A stretch of 64,000 bases of DNA from Istiophorus platypterus (Eukaryota; Chordata; Actinopteri; Istiophoriformes; Istiophoridae). The notes beneath the pieces are model-generated. The model did not search any database and was not told the DNA's origin. It worked only from the letters and a program-made list of their open reading frames with translations. How positions within the stretch are numbered: the stretch's first letter is position 1; every line of letters begins with the position of its first letter. Positions 12,564-26,100 of this stretch are shown here, piece after piece. The stretch covers positions 2,996,609-3,060,608 of the forward strand of contig CM029119.1 of NCBI GenBank assembly GCA_016859345.1. The letters run 5' to 3'. The position numbers were made by a program, and so were the translations under genes.

Positions 12564-15500
12564 GTGAGTGTGTGTGCCTGACTGTGTATGGAGCTTAACT
12601 GAAAAAAAATATTATGTAAATTTACAGTACAACTGGCTAAGATAACTGTAATACATGCAAAATCACTTGGGGTCTATGTGTACAGGTCAATAAAGAGGCC
12701 AGATATGCTGGTATTCACTTAATTTAAGCAATAGGACAGTGCTCTGCCATAATGAGTTTGTAAGACCAGATTTTTCAAACATGTCAAGGTGAAAATTGTA
12801 GTATTTCGATACTGGTGTTAATTTCACACATCTCCATGGTTACAGAAATATCAAACAAACTTGTTCATTGCACTTTGAGGTGACAGGATACTATACTTAT
12901 AGTACCACAGTTACAGTATCAATGGACAGCATTAATATAAATTTGAAACTCCGAAATAACTACCGTTAACAGATGTCTCTAGCCCCATTGTGTATTCGAG
13001 GATATTCTGCAAGAAACTCTTGTAACCTCAAACAACAGGCTTATCAAATTATTTAATTAATGTTGAATACTTCCATATTTAGTTTATAACCATTTAAAGT
13101 TGATGTGGCCAACGTGTTATCAAAATGTTACTGATTCACACATCCAGCAGAGGATCGTAAACATTCATTTCAGTCATGTGTGAGTCCATTTGAAAAATGT
13201 GAGCCCAATATTCACTTTGTTTTCATCCCTGCTTTGGTCTCGGCCACTCCTGAAAAAAATATCCAGCTCTTTAGCTGCTAAATTCTCCAATATGTTCACC
13301 AGCTAGTAGCTAACTGTCTGTTGTTTCATGCAAGACAGGTTTTGGACAAGAAGTGCAACAAAGCTGTTCTGCTGCACTTGAGTCTGATGAGGCATAACCC
13401 ACATGGTAACGTTGCAGGTCATACTGTAAAATCAAAACAATGAGCTGAAAGATGCTAAGATGCAATCATAGAGCTGAAGGGAGTTGTGTGATCATACTCT
13501 GTTGGTTCATTACCACATTACACATAGTCATTCAATCCATTGTTTTAATAAAATTATGGATTAGTGCAGCTTTAAGGTATTTGACAGTAATTATTTGCAC
13601 GACTCTTTCTGAACAGCTATTGTGCTTAAACATCAGGTAAAGCACTGGTGTCTGGAAACAATTAGTTCACTACACACAAAAAAAATCCAATGCAGACTAT
13701 TGAAGATAGATTCAATGATAACATGACAACAACCCATTTGATGAACTTAGGCGTTCTTGTTCTTGTTATTATGTTCCATTGTAGTATGAGCTGACTGAAT
13801 GATCATGTTAAAGAGTAAATATTTGTCAGGCTGGTACCTCTTCATTTCAGTTCCAGTTTTTTATAATGTTCATACTGTACGATTCTACACCTCACAATGT
13901 ATATCCAAAGCTCTGACTCTTTAGGCGGCTCCGTGAAGCGCATCCAACTGTCATGTGGGAGACCAGTTTGTGTCTCATTACAGACCTGCAGTAACCATAA
14001 TGTTCTTCTAACCTTTAACCACACCATAGTAACCATGCACAGTTTGTAGAGAATATGCAGAGAACCACGCGTTCCAAATGAGTTTTCACATGATGGCAGC
14101 AAATTGCATTAGTGCTTTCAGCAGGAAAGAAAACTTGTCTTGGAGATGACAGTTAAGTCTTTAACTCTTGTACACACATCCTTTGCTCTGTCCCTGCAAA
14201 CACTTGCACATGAACGCACACTGTCGCGTGTTGACATTTTAAAATTTTGACGAGTGAAACAATTAGCTTGTCTGGCTCTGATTGTTCAACAAAATCGTGA
14301 GTCAGTCACATAACTGCATTCCACCGCTGCCATTATATGAATAACCAATTTGTGGAGCAACAAAATAATTGCAGTCTTGACAGGCAAATTTATTATAATT
14401 AATGATAATCATTTATCCTCCCTCAGAGTCTCAGAGCTGATATTCAAATCATAATAAAACAAGTGTTTACTCCATCCTTCAGGGTGGAGAGAGCTTTAAC
14501 CCAAGCCTGAAAGGACACACGCACGCACGCACACACATTACTGTATATCAAGGCTCCCTCTAGAGACTCATGTTATATTTCACCCCAGTCCTCAGTTGCT
14601 GATTTGCCCTTTGTGGGTTAACACTGTGTTGGAGGAGTTGTTCAGAGACAAGTAGAGAAACTCTGAAGAGATTTGCCGCTGATATTTGAAATGTGATGTC
14701 AAACTGCTGCAACATCCTACCCGACTTCCCAAGGCAGGAAATGGAGGGGGGAAAGGTTGTGTCAGGGGCAAGTAATTTCCTCTGGGGGTGGAGGGTGGAC
14801 ATGCCTTTAAAATACTATCTATGTGAGTGTTTTTAATTGTAGAATGTAACCCCCCGTGTTACTAAAATTCTAAAATCCCAAGAAAAATATAGAAGACATG
14901 ACATCATTGTCCATACTGGCATCTATAACCTTGTGAGCAGCAGGAAGCACCTAGTAGAATTTATTTTGATGGCACTTTGATGGCACTTGTTGTGCCTGGA
15001 AAAAGCAGACATTACTCAGGGTTGAAAAAGGTGTTGTAAAATATTTCATTTTCAACAAGTAATTAAACATCAACCAACACCAAATCAACTAAAGACAGTG
15101 TTCTGTTGAAATTAGCTGGCAGCTGTGGCTCAGGAGATAAAGTGGGTCATCCACTAACTGGCAGGACAGTGGTTTGAGCCGTGGGTTCTCCAGTCTGCAT
15201 GTTGAAATGTCTTTGGGTCAGATACTAAAATTATTTAAATTGTTTTTAATAGAGTTTTTTATATTTCATGTTTAGAATATTTCATATTTCTTGAACTATG
15301 ACAAGTACAATTATGAAACTGATCATTATGACAATGCGCATAAAGGCCATGTCCTTCTCATTAATAATGATGTCAAATCAGAGCATGATTCAAATTTAAA
15401 AGCAAAACTCTAACTCACAATTTTATTGTAAAATTCAGGATGCACATTGTGATGACAAGACTCGCAATTACCTTTCAGACCATTTTTGATTCACGTACAA

Positions 15501-17971
15501 ATTGCTTGACGTTTATTATGTAAATAAAGGCTTAGAATCCATCTGTTCACATGTGTATTACATTCTGACTATGTATGATATTACAGTGAAAGAGATAGGA
15601 AAGACAGGACAAGGGGGATGGGGGGACACAGTCCAGATACCGTATAAAGATGTATCGAGCTGAACCTGAGCCAGTTCTAATCATCAACTATATCAAAAAG
15701 GAAGTTGTTAAGCTTACTCTTAAATGTGGAGAGGGTGTCTGCCTCCCAGACCCAAAGTGGAAGATGGTTCCACAGTAGAGGAGCCTGATACTGAAATGGA
15801 AACTGAAGACTATCAACCAAACAGTGAAGCATGGTGTTGGCAGCATCAAGCTGTGTAGGTGTTTTTCAGTCAGGGTTGAGGGAAAGCTGAATGGAGCAAA
15901 GTACAGAGATATCCTTAATGAAAACCTGGTCCAGAGCAATCAGGACCTCAGATTGGGCCAAATCTTCACCTTCCAACAGGGCAATGACCTGAAGCACAAA
16001 GCTCATTATTGCCGTAGGGACAACTCTGTGAAATGACCAAAAATCCCCAAATCCTGGTGGACAAAACTTGTCACACCATACCAAAGGAGGGGTTGTACTT
16101 GGTGCCAAAGGTGCTTCAACTGAATAATTAGTAATTGGTCTGAATAGCTATTTGAATGTAATAATTTCACTTTTCAAACAAAATTGCAAAGATTTCCAAA
16201 ATTCTGTTTTTGCTTTGTCATTTTGGGGAATTGAGTTGAATATTAAGTCAAATTTAGCAAGTCTGAATCTGTTCTGAATGCACTCTGTGTTGCCAAATTT
16301 TCCTTTTTTTCACCAAAATATCTGATTTTGCAGTAGCCTACAAGATCCATTTACAAAGACTACAGGATTATTACAATTTGGCAAGGTTACATTTAGGCAC
16401 TAGCAGCACTTGTACCAGATTGTGGTCTGGTTTAATAGAGAAAAAAATCATTTTAAGTGAGTTGAAGCATAATGTGTTTATAAACATAAAATCAAAACCA
16501 CCATCTTTCCCCAACCTAAACCCACGTACTTTTATTGCCGAAACAACCATCCCACCACAGGGGCTCAGGTTGCAAACCCCTGGCTCTGGTGCCACAGTGA
16601 CCAGACAAATGGCTCCCATTAAATAATGTAACGCAGCATTCATTCAAAAATAACATTGCCTCTGAACATAATCCAGTCACCGATTACATTTGTCATCACT
16701 ACATAATGGGCAAACTATGTAGTACTATATACATGTTGTTTCTGGGGGCCAGGGGTGTCGTTTCACAGTGGCCATCAAACTCTGAGAGACTGCAGGAACG
16801 AGGGGGAGCTGTTTCTCCCCCCCCCGATGTTGCAAGTAGCACAGTTCATTTTTCTTAGATTAGTGATGCAAAAGCATAAAACCGTGATAAGCCACAATCA
16901 CAAGGTTCTTCCACTGTTCTAGTTTTTGGTTTTTGTATGGGCTACATGATAGTGCTGATGGTGTACAACACAATCTCAATGCATCTTGATGTGACATCAC
17001 ATGAGCCACAGTGCTGTAGTGGACTACCTTTGAAAAGCTGTGTAAGCTGAGCTCAACCTGTACATTTTATACTTTAACATTCACCATGCTGTGACACAAA
17101 TGCACTGTAATCGCATTAAAGTTGCAACATTACCACCTTCAGTCACGTTATTGCTATAATAATACAGCATAGAGTAAAAGCATTTCAAGTTAAGTTGATG
17201 TACTAATGAAAGGCACAGTGACCTTTACGGTCATGTGTCAATCTACATACTGTTGAAACATTGAAACATACTGTTCCAATCACAGTCCATATATAAGGAT
17301 TTTGAGTGTTTTTTTTTTTTTTTTCAGCAGAATAACTGGCAGCTTTGCTCAAATACACTGATACTTGTAGCTGCGGTAGAGCTGCCAAACCTAACATCCC
17401 ATTCCCTTTTGCCATCTTCTCCTCGCTCATAGAACTGTTTCTGAGTGAAATGGCAACTGGAAAACCTCCTCCTCATCCTCGGCCACCTCCGCCGATAGCC
17501 CACCCCAGCAATTTGTCTTAGCCAAAGCCGTGACTTCAAGGTCCAATAAGATGTTTCATAATCGAAAATGTAGAAAATTCTCTCACTCGCTCTCCCTGTC
17601 TCTGACTCCCTCTCACCCCCATCTACAAATGAGTGGTGGCTGTGCATGTCCTTGAAACATGAACAAAGAGAGAAATATTCAAACTTTTTAAAGCAAAGCA
17701 TCCTTCTGAAATGGCAGCCTGTGGGAGGAGGGGGGTTGGGGTGGTGGTGTTCGGGTGGGAATGGTAGTATGTGTGTCTGTGTTTCTGTGTGTGTGTTTGT
17801 GTGGGTGTATTAACACTCCAAAGCTTTCGTCTTTAAATCACCCCTTTATATCTCCTGATTCATCATGCCTTTTTCTCTGCCTTCCATTTTGCCTGATTTT
17901 GTGTGTGTTTTTGTTATCTCTTTGGTAATTTTGCAGTTTATATACCAATCTTGTTAACCCTAACAAGTATA

Positions 17972-18062
<91 letters not shown>

Positions 18063-20140
18063 ATATGAATAGATAGATAGATAGAGAGGGAGAGAGCTGT
18101 AGTAAGGTTTTGGGCCACCATGTGCTGCCAACTGGGTTGAGATCTGGTGACTGTGAAGATCATAGCATATGTTTCACACATTTTCATTATAGGGATCAAG
18201 CATCAGACCTGTAGCGTTCTCTTGGTGTAAGTCATGCATGCACTTGCCCACTTATTGAGATATGGTGAAGGATGACTGGTCTGACCATATCACTTTTTTC
18301 CACATCTCTGTAGATCAGTGCCCATGTTTTTTTGCACCACTGAACTCTAAAATGTGCATTCATCTTTGCAAAGGGATTTACAATGGACTGCTGTTGCTGA
18401 CAGTCTGATCACATCCTGGATTGACATTCTAGGTCACCTGAGGAAGAGCTGCTCCTGTTTTTCCTTACATATCACACCAATACACAAGCATTCCAGTCCT
18501 TTATGCTGACATCTTTCCTGTAGATCTAAATGCAGGTGACACTTTAATCACAGTGACTATTGAAGCAATGGAAATTTGGAAATTCACTCAAAATTTTTAT
18601 ACATTCCACAAAATTAAAACAAGTAACTGGTTGTGGTTGGTTGCTGCGTATCGATATGTTACCATCAAAGGGTGGTTCACTGACTGACAGGATGCTTTTT
18701 AGTTGTTATATACTTTTTATTACCTTCTAACACCAAAGATGCACTTCAGCTGTTACCGTTACTTTTACTGCTACTATAAGCATCATTCCAATCTATTAAA
18801 ATTTGCATCTTATTTTTGTAGAATAATCATTCATGGTAACATCTTACTCACCAAAGCAATTTGTTGAGATTTGAGAACAAGGAAACAATGGGTGAAAGAA
18901 TTCCAATGTGGCAGTAAATACACAAAATCAGATGATCAGACAGTTTAATGTGATTCTCCAGACAACTTTTTTTTTGGTAAAACTAAACATGAACATACAA
19001 TGTCAGAATTAATCCTCACTGTACAGGAAAACTGTGTGTGCACAGTAACTTCAAATAAAGCAGGCCAAAGCTGAACCAGGAAGTTGGTCTGTGAACTATA
19101 ATAAGTTAGTGTTCACCTTCATTCTCCCTCTAAATACGTTTCAGTGCGTTTCATCATCAAAATTCTTTTTAATTACGTTGCTGCAATGTTGTTATTATTA
19201 CAGATAGAAATGAGGGCCAGTGGGTGCCCTTGTGGCCTAGACATGAAGAGCACCAACTATGAACTGTAACATCCCCAGCCTGAGTCAGGGCAGGGATCTT
19301 AGTTGCATGTCATTACCCTTCTCTCTTCCTCTCCTGTATTCCTGGCATGTGTCTACTGTCGCCTCTCATTAGGAAAGTAAGACCCAGCTTTTAAAATACC
19401 AGAATAATCCTTTAAAGGTTTTTTTTATTATAAGCATACAAGCTGTTTCTCATCAAACATCATGGTATGTATCTTTTATCCCTAACAAACATGTTGAATG
19501 CATTTCCTCCATCAAAAACATTTGCAAACATGATTTAAAAAATGTTTTTAAATGCATTTTTTATTTTTTTTGCAGTGTTTGGTAGCTTTCTCCTCTTCTT
19601 CACTGCCTTGGCTAATTGCTGCATTTCTTGGCACAGTACTGTCACCACCAGTCAATGAGTGCAAGCACATGAAAGCATGAACAGGAATATGCATCAAGGC
19701 ATCAGCATGGTCACACCATCCCCCTGTATGTGCATGTGTGTACAAATATATTTAAGGTTGTAGATGCAGATGTCCTAAGTATTCACTTATTTATCATTGT
19801 CATCATATCATTGCATTACTCTTTTAGCCATTAAAATGTCAAATGTCTAATATTAAAGTAAAAAAACTGGCAGAATATACTCAGGTGAGAACAAACAACA
19901 GTTTGATGGAGAATAGAACCAAATAATCTGCATATCTGAATATTATTAATCATGAGATTACCAAAAACACAGTGTGTTTATTTTTACAAATGCAGTCTCT
20001 GCGTGCAAGTCTGCTCTCCTGACTAAATATATAATATAATATGTGTATGTGTAAGAGAAAAAATGATGTTGTACTTGGTATAAGCTGGCTGGCTGCTGCC
20101 ATACAAAACATTCCAGTACCCAGGGGTTAAATTATGCCGA

Positions 20141-20191
<51 letters not shown>

Positions 20192-23100
20192 CGCACGTTC
20201 GTGTTCAGCTCTGTTCCCCTGGAGCTACTTCACAGTCTAATCTGAAAATGAAACACCTTGGTCTTTTAATAAGTGCTAAAATATTCCTAATATTATTCCT
20301 CCACCAGGTTCGCTTTGGTTTCAGAAACTCAGAGAACACTCAACCATCCTATTCTTCTCTGATTAGAAAAAAGGAAAGGAAAAGGGGAAAAAAGGCAGGT
20401 CAAAACTGCCTTTCATAAGTTATTCTCATTTATACTGTCCTTGAAGTTGAGCTTGAGATTCAGATACCATTGTGTTTATGCCAATATTCCATTTGTTCTA
20501 ATCAGACAAAATTCCACAAAACGCATAATGCATCGCAGGAAATCCAGTCTAATGTGGCAATACAGGTGCCAAAGTTAAAGAACCATTCTGCCTAATGATG
20601 TAGGAGTTAGAAAATGGTTGCCAGTATAGCAAAGTGTACCAGAAGTCTTGAGATTGATTTCTTTCCTTGCAGGCAGCCACTGCTTAGTGTTCATTTCAGC
20701 CCGCTGTACAGACTGGAAGCATTGGTGATCCATCACAGGGAAGAATTCATCTTTTTTATTTTTTGGCCAAGGTTATGTTGAAGTAAGGTCACTAGGGACT
20801 ATACCTAAAGCACTTGTTGCTACATCCAGGGGCACTTTGACATTTGAGGGAAACGACTCTTAAACATCAAATTTAAAGCTACAAACAACCACATTTCCAT
20901 ATTTATTTTAATGTTGCCTTCTATGATGATTTTCTGACAATATATTGTAACTTATCATGGCTTTTACACAAACAACAATCAGATTTCGCACTGGAATCAG
21001 ATTTTCATTCATCTTAACAAGTCAGCTAGTCCCGTATGTCAGCCTTAAAATTATATTTTTCTAACAAAAATTGTTTTGCTTGTTTCCCTGGTACAAGTGT
21101 GGCTGGAATCCTGAACCTTATGTCATGTATGCCTGTTTCTTGTAGTCTGTCTTTTGTCAGTATGAAAAGCCACTCAGGGGGCTTTTAAGAACACTGAATG
21201 GCCGTTCCCCTAAAGACATTTTATACCCATTATCACCCATAATTTACATCTACTGATGAAATAATATGATGATGGGCAAAAAACTTTACATACAGTTGTT
21301 CCAGACATTTTAAACCCCCATCAATCACATACACACACCTCATATGATCTTGCTCACACACACACACACACACAATCACACACACACACAATCACACACA
21401 ATCACACACACACACACAAAACTACACTGAGCTACTATTGCTGCAACAGATTATCAGTCACAGAGTTTTTGAGGAGAATAGCTTTCTCTGTTTTATTTTC
21501 TCGTCCCCCTAATTATCATTAATCAGTGTTAAATGGCAAATTTCTCCCACATCTGCAGATAAACATTAGAACAACGTGGATGGCTTGTTCTGGAAAAAAA
21601 CAAAAATGCAAAATTACAAGGGAAGAAAGCTAACTAAATTTGGGTTTAATGATCAATTGCCAATATGACATGTATTTAGACAAATGTTGGTTACAATGAT
21701 GATGATAGGGCTTTGGCAGTTTTCTATCTTGCCAGTAAAACACCTGAATAAAATCCAGGTAGCTTGGTAGCTCCATGTGCATTATAAGATTGTGATTGGT
21801 GTGGTAGCAGGCTTTGTCTGTTTGTTAGTTCATCTATCGACACTCCAGTTACTCTCAAGGAGGAAGGACAGATGGCTGGAAGTTGAGATTGAGAGTGTCA
21901 TTTCCAGACCAGCATTTTTAAACTCCTTCTCACTGTTGATGTTGAACACCTCTCTTCTGCTATCGACTTGCTGTCTCCATATTTCCCTGCCCCACGGGCC
22001 AGGCCAGCCATTATGCCGTAAAGAGGCTGTCATGACGCCCCAACACACACAAATAACCACTCATGCACACATACAAACTCCTGAGAGCACTGGCCAGCCA
22101 AGCAGTGACCCTTCACGCCCAGTTCACTCTTGTTGTAAACCCCTTCCACTCAGTGTAGCTTCCCATCGAGGTTTAACCAACTGAAGCTTGAAAACTTGGG
22201 GCAGTGGCCAAGAAGCTGCTGACACACTTAAGAGCCATTAGTTTGCCTTTCACTGTGATTATGTTGGTCCAATTGGTTTTGGAGGATTTTCCATCAAGAA
22301 AGGCATTTAGTTGGAATAAGAAACAAATAACAAATGGAAATATGCTAAACATGATCACAACATGGAGTCAGTGTAAAGGTATATGAGCAAGGGTTCTAAT
22401 AGAAGGTCTGAATTAGGCTACAGCAAAATACTGGGTTAACGAAGCTTAAAAGCTAACAAACCTTATTTTATCTATTATCATTCTCTGATTTCTTTATATA
22501 AAGATCAGTGCAAAATAACATTCAGGCAGCTTTTAATTTTTAGCTGGTGCTGACCATTGATCTTGGCAGTTTGAGTGATAAACATTCACTGTAGCTAACA
22601 TAAGTTAGCTCTTTTTAAATGCACCACAACATTAAAACCAGGTACTGGTTTAATGTCCTATCATATTAAAACCAGTAGCTGGTTTTATATGTTGTAGGTA
22701 ATTGGTGGAAAATCAGTCTGTACAAAATTTCATGGCAGTCCATCCTATAGTTGTTGAAATATTTCAGTTTTAACTAAAATGGTGCACTAATCCACTCACA
22801 GACCAATATTGTATCTCTAAAGCACTGCTACCATAGCTAAAAACATTTCCACACAAAAGTTCTTTCTTGACTGTTTGAAACACTGTTTAACGAAATCATC
22901 AAATCTCAAAGGTCCCCTTACCATTTCTACTTACCTTTAGGGCTTCAACCCCATCTCAAAGTCTTCCTCGGCTAATGGAGCTGGGAAAGACCAGTCACTG
23001 CACCAAATGGGAAGGGGTAAAAATCATTGGCTGAGAGTCCCCAAAGACAAGGGTTGGCGTCTTCCCTCCATATACTACAACTATTGCATGATCAAGTTTC

Positions 23101-26100
23101 CCAGCAAAGAAAAGTCCCTACTTTTTGAGTTGTAGGTATTTCTAACTTCAGTTACTTACAAATATGGAAAGATTAACCTGATTAGATTTGATAAGGGATT
23201 TTGATTTGATAGGCATATTCAATACCAAATTCCTTTTTGATGAAGTGCTCTTGAACACCAACCCTAATTCATACTAACTCTGAAAAATCTGTCACATCAT
23301 ATTATGTGTTATGTCTGTACAACTGTTATCATCACAATCTGTTCAGTAGGATCAGGAACAGAGTCTTATGGCTGAATCTTAATGGACTATACCTGTAAGA
23401 TGTGTAGAGGTGTTACTGTATTCAGTAGTTAGTGTGAGTCTGTTTGAAAAGTGGGACGCTGTGATACATAATGTAGTGCTGCAGGCTCAGAGGCTGGGCC
23501 AACATGCAGTAGCTCTTCTCTTCTTCCCTTTCTTCAACTGTTTCTGTATCTAATTACAACCTCCATTTTCTCCCTCTTTTGCTCTGCATCTCCCACTTTT
23601 TCTTTCCCATTTGGCAGACGTTCTCACTTTATTATGGCCCACGCCGGCCTTTTATTGCCCACGAGCGGCAAACTTTGTGCAATTTGTCATTGAGGGAGTG
23701 TAGATGAGATCTTTTGGCTGCCTCTGCCGCTCTCACCTAAAAATCTAATCAGATCGGCGTAGGGCCCTAATCACTTCCTCTCTTGCCTTGATTGCATTTA
23801 TAGACATTCTGTCGCTCTGAGCTCCCCCAATCGAGCATTTCATAATTACTCTCCTCTTATATTTGTTTATTTATATCCTTCAGTACAGTATGTGCCAAGG
23901 CCTTTGCCAATGAGGGAGGATGAGGAGTTTATGGAGCTGGGGAGAGAAAGACTAGGAGCCTTTGGGAAAGATCTGAAAGTCATTACTGCCCCTTTGTGCT
24001 CGTAATAAGTTCTTTACCATCGTTATATTCATAGCAGGTCGTTGTGTATGTTAAGATTAAAATATAGAAGTGCTACAGCTTAAAGGCAATAAATTAGAAG
24101 TTTTGGGCTACATTAGTATGGCTGTAGGTTTTGCCAATTTGGGTAATGACAAGTGGAAAGTTTACAATTTTTGTAACAACTATTCAAATTTGTTTCTACA
24201 TTGGTGGAGGCATGATACACTGATACAATCCAGAAAGTCTAGTTTTAGTAAAAGACTCTATAGCTTGGAGCTCATCTAATGCCAAGACAATTCACAAGAG
24301 GCTTCTTATACTATGACAAAATTTCACAACTCTGGAGCATCGTCACAGTGACAATTATTTTTTCTTTTCCTGTGATTATCATGGCATTCTGTTATAAAGT
24401 AATATCAGAAATGTGAGCTTGCATATGTTAGATTGACCAATGCAATGCCCTGCTTGATGACATCTTTAACTTAGTTGCAAAAATTGAACCAAGTTTATGG
24501 TCTTTGTCACACGACCCAACAATTTTGTGTCTGATAGTTTTTCAAATTTTAATTTCACTGTGTAAAGCAGTTTACACATTGATTGACGTATTAGATGAGA
24601 ATGTATGCAGAATTTTAATTTCTTTCTTAAGTTTTCTTTTCATTCTTTGCAGAAATATTTTAATGCCCTTCAGGAAAAACTGTCCAAAGGTCTACACTGT
24701 TATCCCCATATATATGATCTATCAAGTTTCCCCCTTCTCTATGATATTAAAATATTCTAGCATTTGAATGTGGTCATTTAAAACAAGTATAAACACTTTC
24801 CATATGTTCTAGACTGTAAATATTTAAAGAGTAACGCATTTTTTGTTCATCAGGCTCTCAGTTTCAGCAAATTGAATTTGAAAAAAATATTAATAATAAT
24901 GGATACCACTCTGAACTGTCTGAGGTTTAATTTGAATGTTTTTACATAAACACTGAAAGAAATGTGTGGGAGATATAGCCCTTTCAACACGTAGTGTCCA
25001 AATTCTGAGGGTTCAAAAGTAGTTGGATATTGGTTACTAAATGTTTCTTGAGCAGCTGCGTGTTGATGCAATGTCAATTAATTCACAAAACAGCTCCCAA
25101 GTGTCTTAAAGTTGATATAGACCTGAAAGTTGTCATTTGGTTTGAGGTGGAGTTTTCTGTCTAAATGAGGAAAAAAGAAATGACTACGCAAGTGAAGATA
25201 ATAATGAAGCTCAATGAAAGCAAAAATCTATCAGAGAGCTATTAGAGGTAGCTGGTTTGCCAGAATCAGTTTTCTAGCACATTCTGTAAAAGCAGGTGTG
25301 TACGGGGAAACTAGAAAATGACAAACAAGCTGGTTGACCAAGGAACACAAGTCTTGTGCAGACTTTTGTGCTGGATAATAATTTTCATGCTTAAGAAATA
25401 CCCTTTTATGACTGCACAGCAAGTCACTTTCCTCTCCAGGATGTAGTTGTACTTGTTTTCTTGTCAACAATCAAGAGAAGACGTGAGGATTATAACCTCA
25501 GACTATTCACCACAAGATACAAATCCCCGGTGACCCTCAAAGCAGAAAGGTCAGGCTGCAGTTCACAAAAACACACGAGTTCTGTTAAAAAAAATTCTGT
25601 GAACTGACAAAACAAAAATCAACCTTGGTCAAAATTAAGGAAAGTGGAAAGTGGAGGAAATAAAGGAAGGTGCTGGTTTTGCTATGGCTCAGGCGTATAT
25701 GGCTGCAATGGAACTGGCACACTTGCATTTATTGAGGATTTCACTGCTGACGGAAGCATCAGGATGATGCAGAGATATCAAAGAGCGTTCTATACTCAGA
25801 TTCAGCCAGAGGTTTTTTAGGGTAAAGAGGGTGGAATCTACTTGATTGTCTGAGTCAGTCATCTAATCTCAGTTTAACTGAGCTTGAGTTCCCCTTGGTG
25901 AAGACCAGACTAAAAGTAGAGAAACCCCACAGCAAGCAACTGCTGAAGGAGACTGCAGTGAACCTCTAGGTGAGCATCAACAGGGAAGATACAAAGAGTT
26001 TGCTGATGACTTCAGTCAGTAATTGACTGCAAAGGACTTTCCACAAAATATTGAATATGATGATAGTTTGACTTCATGTGTGTCTTTCCAATTTATTCTG

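Noticed and set aside
15117..15232. tRNA gene suggested by A-box and B-box-like sequence
   Set aside because: The boxes are followed by a SINE body and the arms do not form a consistent cloverleaf. It was assigned to a tRNA-derived SINE.
17838..18199. Minus-strand frames with long Tyr-Ile repeats
   Set aside because: They are direct translations of the TA microsatellite.
20590..20860. Possible exon after tttctttccttgcag near 20675
   Set aside because: The acceptor-like sequence is good, but no open frame of useful length or homology follows, and all ca10 phases are satisfied without it.
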